A stretch of 64,000 bases of DNA. Source: Polyangium spumosum. Its GTDB lineage: Bacteria; Myxococcota_A; Polyangia; Polyangiales; Polyangiaceae. Position numbers and translations under genes: made by a program. The notes below the pieces were generated by a model that ran no database searches, was not told where the DNA came from, and was given only the letters and a program-made list of their open reading frames with translations. The DNA lies in assembly GCF_009649845.1 (NCBI RefSeq), contig NZ_WJIE01000012.1, positions 124,001-188,000 on the forward strand, in the 5' to 3' direction. Of this stretch, positions 39,945 to 49,516 are shown piece by piece (position 1 is the stretch's first letter; each line of letters starts with the position of its first letter).

Positions 39945-41777
39945 TCATCCCTTCGGCGCGCCCCGAGCGAGCCGCGTCGCGCACGAGATGACGCCCACGT
40001 GGCTGAGCGCTTGCGGGAAGTTGCCGAGGAACGCGCCGGTCCGGGGGTCGATCTGCTCCGGGAGCAGGCCGAGGGGGCTCGCCCTCTTGCAGAGGTCGTC
40101 GAAGATCTCCGCGGCCTCGCCATTTCGCCCTTGCACGGCGAGGTTCTCCACGAGCCAGAAGCTGCAGAGCAAAAACGCGCCCTCGGGCCCCTCGAGGCCG
40201 TCGGGTATTTCGTCGGGCAGGTATCGATACAGCAGGTGGTCGCCCGCGCCGAGGTGGCGCCGGATGGCGGCGGTGGTGGCGATCATCCGCGGCTCGTCGG
40301 CCGGGATCACGCGCCGGAGCGGCAAGGCGAGCACGCTCGCGTCGAGCGGGCCGCCGCCGAGCTGCGCGGAGATGGCGCTCCGCCGCGAATCCCAGGCGTC
40401 CTCCAGGATGGCGCGGCGAATCGCGTCCGCCTCGGCGCGCCAGCCCGCCGCGTCGCCAGGCAAATGGGCGCTCTCCGAGAGCCTGCTCCCGCGGTCGAGC
40501 GCCACCTGGCAGAGCGCCGCCGAATACGTGAAGGGGCGGCCCGGGCTCCGCACCTCCCAGATCCCGTGATCCGGCGTGCGCCATCGTCGGGCGGCGTCCT
40601 CGACGAGCGGCCGGAGCCGCTGCCAGAGGGCGAGGCCGATCTCGTCGCCCGCGCGCGCCCACTGGTATGCGCAATCGAGGATCTCCCCGTACACGTCGTG
40701 TTGCGCCTGGCCAGCGGCGTCATTCCCCCACCGCGCGGGGCCCGAGCGCCGATAACCTTCGAGCGTGGGGTCCTCGCGCTCCGGGGGCGGCGAACGGCCC
40801 TCGACGTCGTAAAGCACGCGTGGCCTCTCCTCCCGCTCGACGGCGTCGAGCACCCAGCCGAGGAAACTCTCGGCCTCCCGCCCGAGGCCGATACGCCTCA
40901 AGGCGTGCACCGTGAAGGCCGTATCGCGGACCCAGGCGAAGCGATAGTCCCAGTTGCGCCCGCCGCCGATCCATTCGGGGAGCGAGGACGTCGGCGCCGC
41001 GACCATGGCGCCACTCTCGAGGTAATCGAGCATCTTCAAGGTGACCGCCGATCGCCGGACGAGCGCCTCGGCGGGGCCCTCGTATCGAATGTGCGCGGCC
41101 CAGCGGCGCCACGCGTCGCGGGTCGCGTCGAGCACGTCCTCGGCCGAGCAAGCGCGATGGCGCCGTCCGCCACGCCAGCGCAACACGAAGGAGAGACGGT
41201 CGCCCGCGCGGAGGTCGAAAGAGGCCCGCGGCGAAGCCAGTGGACGCGAGCAATGAAGGCGCAATTCGAGATCGGGCCGCTGCAAGAGCTCGAGCCGGAG
41301 CCCCTCCGGTTCACGCGTGAACCGGCTCCCGCCGTGCGGGTCGATGTCGAGGTGGAGCTCGACCCGCCCTTCGACGATCTCCACGGCGCGGAGGAGCTCG
41401 GCGCGCCCCGCCGCCGCGTCCTCCCGCAGGTCGGACCCCGAGCGCAAGGTGAGCGCGTCCGTGATACGCGCGCGCCCAGCCGGGCCCTCGAGCTCGGTGA
41501 CGAGCACGCCCGTGTCGTCCTCGTAATGCTGGGCGGACGCGAGCACGGGGCGAGGCGCGAGGACAAAAGCGCCCCCGCGCTTGACGTCGAGCAGCCTGCA
41601 AAAGATGGGCGGAGAATCGAAGCGCGGCGCGCAGAGCCACGAGACGGCGCCGTCCCGGGCGACGAGGGCGGCGGTCGTCCCGTCGCCGAGCAGGCCGTGG
41701 TCCTCGAGCGGCAGATATCCGTCGATCGGCGCGAGCGGCAATCGAAGCATCCCGGGCCGTCCCTCCCCCGCCGTCAT
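39945..41777 (-). CDS. Glycoside hydrolase family 15 protein
   Basis: Protein of 610 residues (ATG 41777; a second ATG at 41750 would give 601). N-terminal beta-rich region with DGYLPLEDHGLLGDGTTAALVARDGAVSWLCAPRFDSPPIF, the usual GH15 start, then the (alpha/alpha)6 barrel: LPEWIGGGRNWDYRFAWVRDTAFTVHALRRIG (substrate/catalytic acid region), VYGEILDC, and LLPEQIDPRTGAFLGNFPQALSHVGVI containing the catalytic base Glu. GH15 bacterial members act as glucoamylase or trehalase, releasing glucose from starch-like or trehalose substrates. There is no signal peptide, so trehalose or glycogen turnover in the cytoplasm is likely. Its start overlaps the small preceding gene (ATGA). Confidence 0.93.
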   Translation of the reverse strand: MTAGEGRPGMLRLPLAPIDGYLPLEDHGLLGDGTTAALVARDGAVSWLCAPRFDSPPIFCRLLDVKRGGAFVLAPRPVLASAQHYEDDTGVLVTELEGPAGRARITDALTLRSGSDLREDAAAGRAELLRAVEIVEGRVELHLDIDPHGGSRFTREPEGLRLELLQRPDLELRLHCSRPLASPRASFDLRAGDRLSFVLRWRGGRRHRACSAEDVLDATRDAWRRWAAHIRYEGPAEALVRRSAVTLKMLDYLESGAMVAAPTSSLPEWIGGGRNWDYRFAWVRDTAFTVHALRRIGLGREAESFLGWVLDAVEREERPRVLYDVEGRSPPPEREDPTLEGYRRSGPARWGNDAAGQAQHDVYGEILDCAYQWARAGDEIGLALWQRLRPLVEDAARRWRTPDHGIWEVRSPGRPFTYSAALCQVALDRGSRLSESAHLPGDAAGWRAEADAIRRAILEDAWDSRRSAISAQLGGGPLDASVLALPLRRVIPADEPRMIATTAAIRRHLGAGDHLLYRYLPDEIPDGLEGPEGAFLLCSFWLVENLAVQGRNGEAAEIFDDLCKRASPLGLLPEQIDPRTGAFLGNFPQALSHVGVISCATRLARGAPKG

Positions 41778-41971
41778 GCCCGCTCGTTTTTCTTCGGCGC
41801 TCCCCCCTCTTCGTGGCCCACGTTCGGGCTCGGCGGGATCGGCTTCATGGGATCGGTATGCCCGCCGAGCTCGGACTTGCCCTCCGTGTCGCCGGGGTAG
41901 CCGGGGCGGTTGTCCGTCGACGGCGCGGGCTCGCCTTCCCGTCGTTCACGCTCGTTTCCTTGTTGTGCCAT
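41774..41971 (-). CDS. Small hydrophilic protein translationally coupled to GH15
   Basis: Protein of 65 residues, ATG 41971 with a GAGAGAGG ribosome site. Very hydrophilic, rich in Glu, Arg, Asn, Gly and Pro, with no predicted fold; it resembles small intrinsically disordered stress-type proteins. Its TGA overlaps the GH15 ATG (41774-41777), and it starts 20 bases after the P-type ATPase stop, so it is within that operon. Function unknown; it may mainly support GH15 translation, or be a stress protein. Confidence 0.65.
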   Translation of the reverse strand: MAQQGNERERREGEPAPSTDNRPGYPGDTEGKSELGGHTDPMKPIPPSPNVGHEEGGAPKKNERA

Positions 41972-41991
41972 TGAATGCCTCTCTCTTTTGG

Positions 41992-44760
41992 CTAGATGTC
42001 CATCGCTCGATGCCCGACGACGCGCCCCGTGCGGCGCCGGACCCATTTCTCGAATCCCACGACGCCCCAGACGAGGACGCCCGAGGCGAAGATCAGGAGC
42101 CATTCGCGCCACCCGAGCGGGGCGCTGTGGAACCACCGGTTCATGAAGGGCGCGTAGGTGAAGACGAGCTGCAAGGCGAGCATGCCGAGCACGCCGAAGA
42201 GCAGCGGCCTGTTGCTGAAGAAGCCGACGTGAAAGGCAGAGTGCGCGAGGGAGCGGCAGTTGAAGAGGTAAAACACCTCGATCACGACGAACACGTTGAC
42301 GGCCGCGGTCGTCGACGCCGCGAGCGGATACCCCTGCCATTGCATCCACGTGAACAGCCCATACGCCGAGGCGAGCATGAGCAGCGAGACGAGCCCCATG
42401 CGCATGAACAGCGGGAAGCTCAGGATCGGCGCGCTCGGATCCCGCGGCGGCCGGGACATCGTCTCCGGCTCCAGCGGCTCGAAGGCGAGCATCATGCCGA
42501 GCAGGACCGCCGTCGTCATGTTGATCCACAAGATCTGCACCGGCAGGATCGGGAGCTGCGTGCCGAGCGCGATCGCCAGGAGGATCACCAGGGCCTCGCC
42601 CATGTTGGTGGGCAGGGTCCAGGCGATGAATTTCGTGAGGTTGTCGAAGACGCCGCGGCCCTCCTCGACGGCCGCCCGGATCGACGCGAAATTGTCGTCC
42701 GTCAGCACCATGTCGGCGGCCTCCTTGGCCGCGTCGGTGCCCGACAGGCCCATGGCCACGCCGATGTTGGACTGCCGGAGCGCAGGCGCGTCATTGACGC
42801 CGTCCCCGGTCATCGCGACCACGTGGCTCTTTTGCTGCAATGCCTGCACGAGGCGCAGCTTCTGCTCGGGCGTCACCCGAGCGAACACGGCGACACGCTC
42901 GGCGACGTCGGAGAGCCCCGCGCTGTCGAGCCGCGTGATGTCGCCACCCGTGACCGCGCGGAGCGTCCCGTCCTCGGCCGTCTCGCCCTCGAGGCCGATC
43001 TCGCGGGCGATGGCCGACGCGGTCATCGCGTGATCCCCGGTGATCATTTTCACCTGAATGCCCGCGCGCTTGCAGTCCGCCACGGCGCGGATGGCCTCCG
43101 GGCGGGGCGGATCGATCATGCCTTGCACGCCGAGGAACAAGAGCCCCTCCTCGACGTGCGCGTGCTCGAGGTCGCGCGTCTCCGCCGGCAACGTCTTTCG
43201 GGCGAGCGCGAGGACACGCAGCCCGGTGCGGGAGAGATCACTCGCGTCGCGGAGGACCTGCGCTTCGTCGAGGTCGATCGCCGCGCCGTCCGGGCCGAGC
43301 GCATTCACGCAACGCGAGAGCGTCCGCTCGACGGCGCCCTTGAGGTAGACGACGCGCGGCTCGCCCGGGCCGGCGTCGTGCATCGTGGCCATGTATTGCT
43401 GCTCGGACTCGAAGGGCAGGACGTCGATCCGCGGAGAAGCCTCGGCGAGCTGGTCCCGCCGCAGGCCGAGCTTGTGCGCGGCGACGAGCAGCGCGCCCTC
43501 CGTCGGATCACCGTCGACGGACCAGCGGCCGGCCTTCTCCACGACGCGGGCGTCATTGCAAAGGAGGCCGCAGCGCAGCGCCTCGTCGAGGGCTCGGTTG
43601 GCCTCTCCGGGCCCCACGGTATCACCCCGGCGCGTGATTCGACCCTCGGGCGCATAACCGGCGCCGCTCACCTCGTACATCTCGCCGCCGGCCAGGATCC
43701 GCCGCACGGTCATCTGGTTCTCCGTCAGCGTGCCGGTCTTGTCGGAGCAGATGACGGTCGTGCTGCCCAGCGTCTCGACGGCCGGGAGCTTGCGGATGAT
43801 CGCGCGCCGCCGCGCCATACGCGACACGCCGATGGCGAGGATGATCGTCACCGCCGCGGGCAATCCCTCGGGGATCGCCGCCACGCACAAGGCCACCGCG
43901 GCCATGAACGTCTCCGCGAGCGCCTGGCCCCGCAGGAACGTGCCCATGAAGACCGTCACCGCGCCGAGCAGGAGCAAGGCGCCGAGCAGGAGGCGGCTGA
44001 TACGCGCGATGTTGCGGGACAGCGGGGTCTCGAGCTTCTCCACGGCGGAGATGAGCTCGGAGATCTTGCCGACCTCCGTGTGATCCCCCGTCGCCACGAC
44101 GACGCCCTTGGCGGTCCCGTGCGTGACGAGGGTCGAGGCATACGCCATGTTCGCGCGATCGGCGAGCAGCGTCTCGGGCGCGAGGGCGCGGGTGTCCTTG
44201 GAGGCCGGCACGGATTCGCCCGTGAGCGCCGATTCGTCGATTTGCAGGTCCCGGGCGCGGGCGAGGCGCAGGTCCGCGGGGACCTTGTCGCCCGATTGCA
44301 GCAAGACGATGTCGCCGGGGACGATCTCGGGGGCGGAGATACGCCGCGGCTCGCCGTCGCGCAGCACGGTGGCCTCGACCCGCATGGATCGGGCGAGCGC
44401 CTCGATGGCCGAGACGGCCTTGCTCTCCTGGACGAACCCGACGATCGCATTGACGAGGACGACGCCGAAGATGACCCCGGCGTCCACGCGCTCGCCGAGC
44501 GCGAACGTCACGGCGCCGGCCGCGAGGAGCAGATAGATGAGGGGCTGGTGGAATTGCAGGAGGAGCCGCGCGAGGGTGCTCTGCTTGCGCCGCGGGGTGA
44601 GGGCGTTCGGCCCGTGCGTCGCGAGCCTTCGGCGGGCCTCGTCCGCGCCGAGGCCCGAGGTGGCATGGCTGTCGAGCTCGGCGACGATCACGTCGGCCGG
44701 TCGCGCATGAACGTCCCGCCCCGATCCCTCGAGGCGAACCCTCCCGTCATGCCCATCCAT
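41992..44760 (-). CDS. P2-type cation-transporting ATPase
   Basis: Protein of 922 residues. Complete P-type ATPase: actuator motif [16 protein letters not shown] in the M4 helix, phosphorylation [11 protein letters not shown], nucleotide-site and hinge motifs, [20 protein letters not shown]. About ten membrane helices. In the M6 region the sequence is [20 protein letters not shown], which lacks the Asp of SERCA-type calcium pumps (NLVTDG), so calcium specificity is doubtful; another divalent or monovalent cation is possible. Overlaps the SDR start region by 14 bases, so both are on one transcript. Confidence 0.93.
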   Translation of the reverse strand: MDGHDGRVRLEGSGRDVHARPADVIVAELDSHATSGLGADEARRRLATHGPNALTPRRKQSTLARLLLQFHQPLIYLLLAAGAVTFALGERVDAGVIFGVVLVNAIVGFVQESKAVSAIEALARSMRVEATVLRDGEPRRISAPEIVPGDIVLLQSGDKVPADLRLARARDLQIDESALTGESVPASKDTRALAPETLLADRANMAYASTLVTHGTAKGVVVATGDHTEVGKISELISAVEKLETPLSRNIARISRLLLGALLLLGAVTVFMGTFLRGQALAETFMAAVALCVAAIPEGLPAAVTIILAIGVSRMARRRAIIRKLPAVETLGSTTVICSDKTGTLTENQMTVRRILAGGEMYEVSGAGYAPEGRITRRGDTVGPGEANRALDEALRCGLLCNDARVVEKAGRWSVDGDPTEGALLVAAHKLGLRRDQLAEASPRIDVLPFESEQQYMATMHDAGPGEPRVVYLKGAVERTLSRCVNALGPDGAAIDLDEAQVLRDASDLSRTGLRVLALARKTLPAETRDLEHAHVEEGLLFLGVQGMIDPPRPEAIRAVADCKRAGIQVKMITGDHAMTASAIAREIGLEGETAEDGTLRAVTGGDITRLDSAGLSDVAERVAVFARVTPEQKLRLVQALQQKSHVVAMTGDGVNDAPALRQSNIGVAMGLSGTDAAKEAADMVLTDDNFASIRAAVEEGRGVFDNLTKFIAWTLPTNMGEALVILLAIALGTQLPILPVQILWINMTTAVLLGMMLAFEPLEPETMSRPPRDPSAPILSFPLFMRMGLVSLLMLASAYGLFTWMQWQGYPLAASTTAAVNVFVVIEVFYLFNCRSLAHSAFHVGFFSNRPLLFGVLGMLALQLVFTYAPFMNRWFHSAPLGWREWLLIFASGVLVWGVVGFEKWVRRRTGRVVGHRAMDI

Positions 44761-45754
44761 TCGCGCGTATCCTCATGGCGACGAGCCCACCGAGGAGCCC
44801 CACGCCCAGGACCATGGCGGCGAGGCCGGCCCTGTGCTGGCTCATCCAGAGCTGGGCCGAGCGGCGGCGCGCAGAGGCGTCGAAGCGGCCGCGGGCGCCG
44901 TGATCCCCGGGCACGGGCGAATCGAGGTTGTCCCGGGCATGCGGCTCCGCGGGCTCGTCGCTCTGCTGGCCGTCATAGGCGTTTTTCGCGAGGTAACGGT
45001 CGAGGAGCGAGGCCGGGACGACGCGGTCGGCGAGGATGAGCTTGGCCGTCGAGAAGTCGAGCCAGGAGCGGGCGCGGCGCTGATCGATGGCCGAGAGGAT
45101 CGCCTCCGCCGCGACCTCGGGCTGGAGAATGGGCGGGACGGGCTGGGGGCGGCGCGGCATGCGGGAGCGCGCCCAGTCGAATTGCGGGGTGTTGATCGCC
45201 GGCAGGTCGACCATGGCCACGCGCACGTGGCTCTCGTCGTGGTGGAGCTCGGCGAGCAGCGAATCCGTGAACCCCTTGATGGCGTGCTTGGCCGCGCAAT
45301 ACGCCGATTGCAGCGGGATGCCGCGGTGCGCGAGGCCGGAGCCCACCTGGACGATGACGCCGCGATCACGCGGGTGCATCCGGCGAAGCGCGGAGAGCGT
45401 GCCGTGGACGTACCCGAGGTAGGTCACCTCCGTGACGCGCCGGTATTCGGCCGGCTTCATCTCGAGGATCGGCGAATACACCGTGACCATGGCATTGTTG
45501 ATCCACACGTCGATGGGGCCGAACGCGCGTTCGACCTCCTCGGCGGCGCGCTCGACCTGATCGGCGTCGGCGACGTCCGTGGGCAAGGCGAGCGCCTCGG
45601 CGCCCATGTCTTCGAGCTCCCGCCGCGTGGCGTCGAGGCCGTCCCGCCCGCGAGCGAGGAGGCCAATTCGCGCCCCGCGCCGCGCGAAGGCCCGCGCGGT
45701 CGCGCGGCCCACGCCTGCGGAGGCTCCCGTGATGACGACGACCTCATTGTTCAT
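44747..45754 (-). CDS. Short-chain dehydrogenase/reductase with C-terminal membrane helix
   Basis: Protein of 335 residues from ATG 45754; a longer in-frame start at 45775 adds 7. Rossmann motif TGASAGVGRATARAFARRG with NADP-type cofactor preference inferred from the basic residues after the first strand, NNAMVTV (N-N-A-G variant), and the YCAAKHAIKGF catalytic Tyr-x-x-x-Lys with an upstream Ser. The C-terminus has a hydrophobic helix (LAAMVLGVGLLGGLVAMRI), unusual for the family, anchoring the enzyme to the membrane. First of the operon SDR - P-type ATPase - small protein - GH15. Substrate unknown. Confidence 0.9.
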   Translation of the reverse strand: MNNEVVVITGASAGVGRATARAFARRGARIGLLARGRDGLDATRRELEDMGAEALALPTDVADADQVERAAEEVERAFGPIDVWINNAMVTVYSPILEMKPAEYRRVTEVTYLGYVHGTLSALRRMHPRDRGVIVQVGSGLAHRGIPLQSAYCAAKHAIKGFTDSLLAELHHDESHVRVAMVDLPAINTPQFDWARSRMPRRPQPVPPILQPEVAAEAILSAIDQRRARSWLDFSTAKLILADRVVPASLLDRYLAKNAYDGQQSDEPAEPHARDNLDSPVPGDHGARGRFDASARRRSAQLWMSQHRAGLAAMVLGVGLLGGLVAMRIRANGWA

Positions 45755-45778
45755 GTCCGACCCCCGAGCGAGCATGTG

Positions 45779-45940
45779 TCACCCCAGCGCGGACGGGAGG
45801 GTCGGGATGTGACGCTTGCTCGTCACGAGGCGGAGCACGAGGCCGCCCGTCAAGCCATACCCCCCGTGTATTCCCTGCGTGAGGAAGTCCCGGACCCCGC
45901 GCGGGAGCGGATCACCGCGGAGCTCTTCGAGCTTCGACAT
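45779..45940 (-). CDS. Small protein (53 aa) at the end of the respiratory operon
   Basis: ATG 45940 is preceded by a very good ribosome site (GAGGAGG). The product reads MSKLEELRGDPLPRGVRDF, then a Gly-rich amphipathic stretch and a basic tail. Too short to classify. It lies 74 bases downstream of the di-haem peroxidase stop on the same strand, so it is probably the last cistron of the respiratory operon. Confidence 0.55.
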   Translation of the reverse strand: MSKLEELRGDPLPRGVRDFLTQGIHGGYGLTGGLVLRLVTSKRHIPTLPSALG

Positions 45941-46014
45941 GTCGCCTCCTCGATGACGGAGAATGCGGTGCAGGCTCCATGCCCCCCCGAGCAACCGACC
46001 GAGGAGGAGCCTCG

Positions 46015-47193
46015 TCAGGGCGAAAAACCCGGCGCGGATCCTGGCGGCGGAGGGCTCGTGAGCGAGCGCAAAAAAGCGACGAGGTCGTCCGTGCGGACGG
46101 CCCTGGGCAGGGGCAGGAGCAACACGTCTCGCCGGCCCACGCGAGGCTCGTGGGAGAGCACGCGGTAATGGTCGACGACGTCCTCCAGGGACCCGATCTG
46201 GCCGCCATGCATGTAGGGACCTGTCCTCTCGACGTTGCGTAGGCTCGGCGTGCGGAACGCGGCCACGTGGTCGGGCGAGCGCCTGTCGAGGAATCGCAAG
46301 GAGGGGCAATCCGACGTATCGCTCCACCGAGCGCCGCAGCGATAGGGATCGGCGTCGAGGCGCGTGATGCCGCGGGCCCGGCCCTCGTCGCGCGCCGGCG
46401 CCCCGAATGCGGGCGGTAGGCCGATGGCGTGGAATTCGCGGTCGCTCAAGAGCGGGCCGTGGTGACACGCGACGCATCGAGCCTCACCCAGGAAGACACG
46501 TAACCCTCGGACCGCGGGCGCCGAGAGGTGTCCACCTCCCGACGGGTCGCCGGCGAGCAGAGCCGCGACGTAATGGTCGAAGGGGGACGGCTCGAGCCGC
46601 GCGACGTCGCGCAGATACGCCTCGATGGCCTTGCCCGCGTGGACGAAGACGCGCTCTCGCGCGGCCGGATCGGCGAGGTCCGGGAGGGGCCCGAAGGCGA
46701 CCTCATACGCTTCGCCGTGGACCTCCTTTACCCTCCTCGCGGCGGCGTCCACGGAGATCGCGTGCTCGCGCTCGTCTAGGAGCGCGCCGAGCGCCTGGGA
46801 CCAGACGCTGTCTTTCCTCCCGTCCCAGGCGAGGAAAGGATAATGGGGCGCGACGAGGAGCGACGGCGTATTACGCGGCCCTTCTCCTCGGCCCACCGCG
46901 CGCGGACGGCCGTCCGTGAAATATCGAGCGGGATCATGGCAACTCGCGCACGAGACGCGCCCGGTCGCGCTGAGCCCCGCGTCGAAGAACAGGCGGCGAC
47001 CGAGCGCCGCCGCGCGTGGGTCATCGGCGAACGTATTGCCGTGGCTCGGCGGCAGGGGACCGAGAGGCGACATCCCCTCGAGATACGCGAGCTCTTGCGG
47101 CGTGAAGGGCGGCGTGGGGGGCGCGCGCTCGCCGCAGCCGGCCTGGAGGGCGAGCATGGCGACGAGGAGGGCCACGCGCGTGAGCCGCATCAT
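46015..47193 (-). CDS. Di-haem cytochrome c peroxidase / MauG family lipoprotein
   Basis: Protein of 392 residues, ATG 47193 overlapping the preceding stop by 4 bases. Lipobox QAGC (Cys20). Two c-haem motifs: CASCH (82-86) and CVACH (240-244), each followed by the pattern of the CCP/MauG family (TDGR after the first; AFRTPSLRNVERTGPYMHGG near the C-terminus). The family reduces peroxide using electrons from c-type cytochromes, or oxidises protein substrates. Placed at the end of an oxidase operon, so peroxide removal at the cell surface or partner oxidation is likely. Confidence 0.9.
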   Translation of the reverse strand: MMRLTRVALLVAMLALQAGCGERAPPTPPFTPQELAYLEGMSPLGPLPPSHGNTFADDPRAAALGRRLFFDAGLSATGRVSCASCHDPARYFTDGRPRAVGRGEGPRNTPSLLVAPHYPFLAWDGRKDSVWSQALGALLDEREHAISVDAAARRVKEVHGEAYEVAFGPLPDLADPAARERVFVHAGKAIEAYLRDVARLEPSPFDHYVAALLAGDPSGGGHLSAPAVRGLRVFLGEARCVACHHGPLLSDREFHAIGLPPAFGAPARDEGRARGITRLDADPYRCGARWSDTSDCPSLRFLDRRSPDHVAAFRTPSLRNVERTGPYMHGGQIGSLEDVVDHYRVLSHEPRVGRRDVLLLPLPRAVRTDDLVAFLRSLTSPPPPGSAPGFSP

Positions 47194-47639
47194 CGGAATC
47201 GAGGGGGCTGTTCGAAAGGCAACGAGATTTGATCCCGGACGCCGGCCGCCTCGGCCTCGGCCGAGAAGACCCAGGGGCCCGCCATGTGAAACTTCATTCC
47301 TTCGCTCACGTAGGCGCCGGGACCTCGCGCGTGGTGCTCCGGCGAGGTGGTCATGCCGTGACCATGCTCGGGCATCGCCGCCGAGAGCTCGAAATGCACC
47401 ATCGAGGCGGGAGCCCCGGTGCGCGCGTCGCGGACATTCGTCACGACCCGGAAGAACTCGCCGACGATGGGCGGGTCGGGGGTGAGCGTGAGCTCGAAGC
47501 GGAAGAGGCCACGATCGCCGAGCCCCGCGAGCCCCTCGCCAGCACGCGCGCGGGGCGGCTCCGAGGAGGTATCCGGACGACACGCCGTGACGAACGCGAG
47601 GGTCGAGATCATGCAGAGCGGAATGGCAGCGCCGCGCAT
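47190..47639 (-). CDS. YtkA-like domain lipoprotein
   Basis: Protein of 149 residues. Lipobox VTAC. Mature part has the YtkA-type beta-sandwich pattern: PPIVGEFFRVVTNVRDARTGAP, then ELSAAMPEHGHGMTTSPEHHARGPGAYVSEGMKFHMAGPWVF with several His and Met that could bind copper. Such domains occur beside copper and oxidase genes, for example FixH-like proteins, so a role in copper supply or oxidase assembly is likely. Its stop overlaps the peroxidase start (ATGA), and it begins 2 bases after the cytochrome c stop. Confidence 0.82.
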   Translation of the reverse strand: MRGAAIPLCMISTLAFVTACRPDTSSEPPRARAGEGLAGLGDRGLFRFELTLTPDPPIVGEFFRVVTNVRDARTGAPASMVHFELSAAMPEHGHGMTTSPEHHARGPGAYVSEGMKFHMAGPWVFSAEAEAAGVRDQISLPFEQPPRFR

Positions 47640-47641
47640 GC

Positions 47642-48046
47642 TCAGTCGCCCTCCAGCGAGTACAAGAATGCCGCGATGTCGCGCGCGTCCTGCTCGGTGA
47701 CCCCGAGGTTCGGCATCGCCGTGCGCGGAGAGACGTCCTGCGGCGCCATGATCCAGTGAATCAGGTTGTCGGGTGTGTTCGACAGGACGCCTGCGACGAA
47801 GGCGCGCTCCCCGAAGGCCCAGAGCGGCGGGGCGACCCTGCCTCGGGCCCCCTCCACGCCGGGAATGGCATGGCAACCTCCGCAGCCGTATTTCAGGAAT
47901 GCTCGCCGTCCGGGGCCGGCCGCGCCCCCGCTCACCTGGCGCCTCGGCGGGCTCTCGCGCGACGGGCACGCCGCGAGCGTGAGGCAGGCGAGGAGCACGA
48001 GCGCCATGAGCGAGGCTTCTTTTCCCCGTCGGGTCAACGATCGCAT
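47642..48046 (-). CDS. Small mono-haem cytochrome c lipoprotein
   Basis: Protein of 134 residues, ATG 48046 with GGGAGG upstream. Lipobox LAAC (Cys27), and a haem motif CGGCH (55-59) followed by the class I order: GVEGARGRVAPPL, NLIHWIMAPQDVSPRTAMPNLGVTEQDARDIAAFLYSLEG with the distal Met in the MPNL loop. Electron carrier, probably to the oxidase encoded in the same operon. Its 5' end overlaps the CtaG gene end by 13 bases. Confidence 0.86.
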   Translation of the reverse strand: MRSLTRRGKEASLMALVLLACLTLAACPSRESPPRRQVSGGAAGPGRRAFLKYGCGGCHAIPGVEGARGRVAPPLWAFGERAFVAGVLSNTPDNLIHWIMAPQDVSPRTAMPNLGVTEQDARDIAAFLYSLEGD

Positions 48047-48888
48047 GAGACCTCCCATTGCGGAGCAGACGCCGCGGCGCGGAGCCACGCACGGGCGAGG
48101 AGCAACGCGGCGATGGCGTACGCCGCGCCGCCGGGGACCCACATGAGGACCCCGGCGAGCTGTTGATCTTCGAGGAGCCCGAGCCCCCACGCGGCAGCCC
48201 CCTCGGCGTGCTCGGGATAAAAAGGGACCCGCGCCGACGCGAGCAGGGCGCCGAGCGCGCCACATTGCAAGGAGGCGACGAACGCGTACAGAATGGCGGC
48301 GCCGTGGCCGATTCGCCCAGGCGCGCCCGCGCGCGCGAGGGTCCCGAAGAACACGATCGACGTGCCCAGGAAGGTCCCGTGCTCGAGCGCGTGCAGCAGG
48401 CCGCTCCGCAACGCGGCGCCATACAGCGAAGGGACGTGCCACGCCCAGACGGCGACGCTATGGAGGAGAAACACCGTCACAGGTCGCCCGAGCACGCCGA
48501 GGATTGCGCGGAGCGGCCGTGAGCGTCGTATTCGTCCGAGCCTGCCTCGCGCCGGTCCAGGCAGGGCCCACGCGAGCACGGCGCGCGGCGCCGAGAGCGC
48601 AAAGAGCGGGGCCGCGACGCTCACGAGCAAGAGGTGCTGGGCCATGTGGGCCGAAAAGAGCTCTTCCGCGAGCCCGTCGAGTGGTGAGCAGAGCGCCGCG
48701 GTCGTCGTGACCAGGCCACCCAGGAAAAACCACGCACGCAGGAGGAGCGATCGGCGGCCGAGCCCCACGCGCCGGAGCAACACGCGGAGGCCGAGGAGAT
48801 ACCACGCGGCCACGAGGGCGAGCGTCGCCGCGAGGAGCGGCTCGTCGAAGAAGCGCGCGCCGGGCGACGCGCCATTCCATCGGCTCAC
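48034..48888 (-). CDS. ctaG: CtaG-like cytochrome oxidase assembly protein (caa3_CtaG)
   Basis: Protein of 284 residues from GTG 48888 (GGGAGG six bases upstream); a longer open frame extends beyond and lacks a good site. Multi-helix membrane protein with the caa3_CtaG pattern: SPLDGLAEELFSAHMAQHLLLVSVAAPLFAL, WAWHVPSLYGAAL and ALEHGTFLG. The conserved histidines are thought to handle copper for the oxidase CuA/CuB sites. Position directly downstream of the oxidase subunit III gene supports this. Confidence 0.86.
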   Translation of the reverse strand: MSRWNGASPGARFFDEPLLAATLALVAAWYLLGLRVLLRRVGLGRRSLLLRAWFFLGGLVTTTAALCSPLDGLAEELFSAHMAQHLLLVSVAAPLFALSAPRAVLAWALPGPARGRLGRIRRSRPLRAILGVLGRPVTVFLLHSVAVWAWHVPSLYGAALRSGLLHALEHGTFLGTSIVFFGTLARAGAPGRIGHGAAILYAFVASLQCGALGALLASARVPFYPEHAEGAAAWGLGLLEDQQLAGVLMWVPGGAAYAIAALLLARAWLRAAASAPQWEVSCDR

Positions 48889-48910
48889 GATTGCCTCCCG
48901 GTACACATGT

Positions 48911-49516
48911 TCATCCGAGGACACGCGGGGCGAGGTGGATGGTGGCGTGGACGACGAGGCTACTCGCCGCGGTGAAGTACCAGTAGAGCGCGGCCGCCTG
49001 GATGGCGGCGTGGCGCCTCTCGTCGAAATGGCCCCGGTGCGCGAGCACCACGAGCGCGCTCCAGAGGACGAGCAGCGTCGAGGCGTGCATGAGCTGATAA
49101 CCGTCCATCGTCCAGACGATCGAGCCGTAGGCGTTTGTCCTCCAGGTAGGGGATCGGCCGAGGAGCGAAAGCAAGGAGAGCGTGAGGTACGCGCCGAGGA
49201 GGACGAGCCCGCTCCACGTCCCGGCGAGGAGCCGGCCCCGCGATCCCCGAGAGACGCCACGCGTGGCCATGGCGATCGGCGCGACGCTCAGCGCGAGCAG
49301 CCCGACGGCGACCGTCGATGAGCCGAACTCCGGGAGCGGCGTCCCCGCGGGGGGCCAGGACGGGAAGCCGATCCGCAGGTAAAAATAGCTGACCAGGAGC
49401 GACGCGATGACCATCGATTCAATCACGATGAGCCACGCGACGCCCCAGACGACGTTCGAACGCGCGCCCGTCGCGTCACGCGAGAGGGCGAGGACGGAGC
49501 CGGGAGGGGCGCTCAT
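48911..49516 (-). CDS. ctaE: Cytochrome c oxidase subunit III
   Basis: Protein of 201 residues with about five membrane helices. Family pattern: GVAWLIVIESMVIASLLVSYFYLRIGFPSWPP near the start, GAYLTLSLLSLLGR, and a C-terminal HASTLLVLWSALVVLAHRGHF and ALYWYFTAASSLVV. It overlaps the subunit I stop by 4 bases (ATGA). It is shorter than classic mitochondrial-type subunit III, like the five-helix forms in bacterial oxidases. Confidence 0.88.
   Translation of the reverse strand: MSAPPGSVLALSRDATGARSNVVWGVAWLIVIESMVIASLLVSYFYLRIGFPSWPPAGTPLPEFGSSTVAVGLLALSVAPIAMATRGVSRGSRGRLLAGTWSGLVLLGAYLTLSLLSLLGRSPTWRTNAYGSIVWTMDGYQLMHASTLLVLWSALVVLAHRGHFDERRHAAIQAAALYWYFTAASSLVVHATIHLAPRVLG

Noticed and set aside
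41581..45039. 1,152-codon plus-strand frame opposite GH15 and the P-type ATPase
   Set aside because: Runs across several real minus-strand genes and has no domain; a shadow frame.
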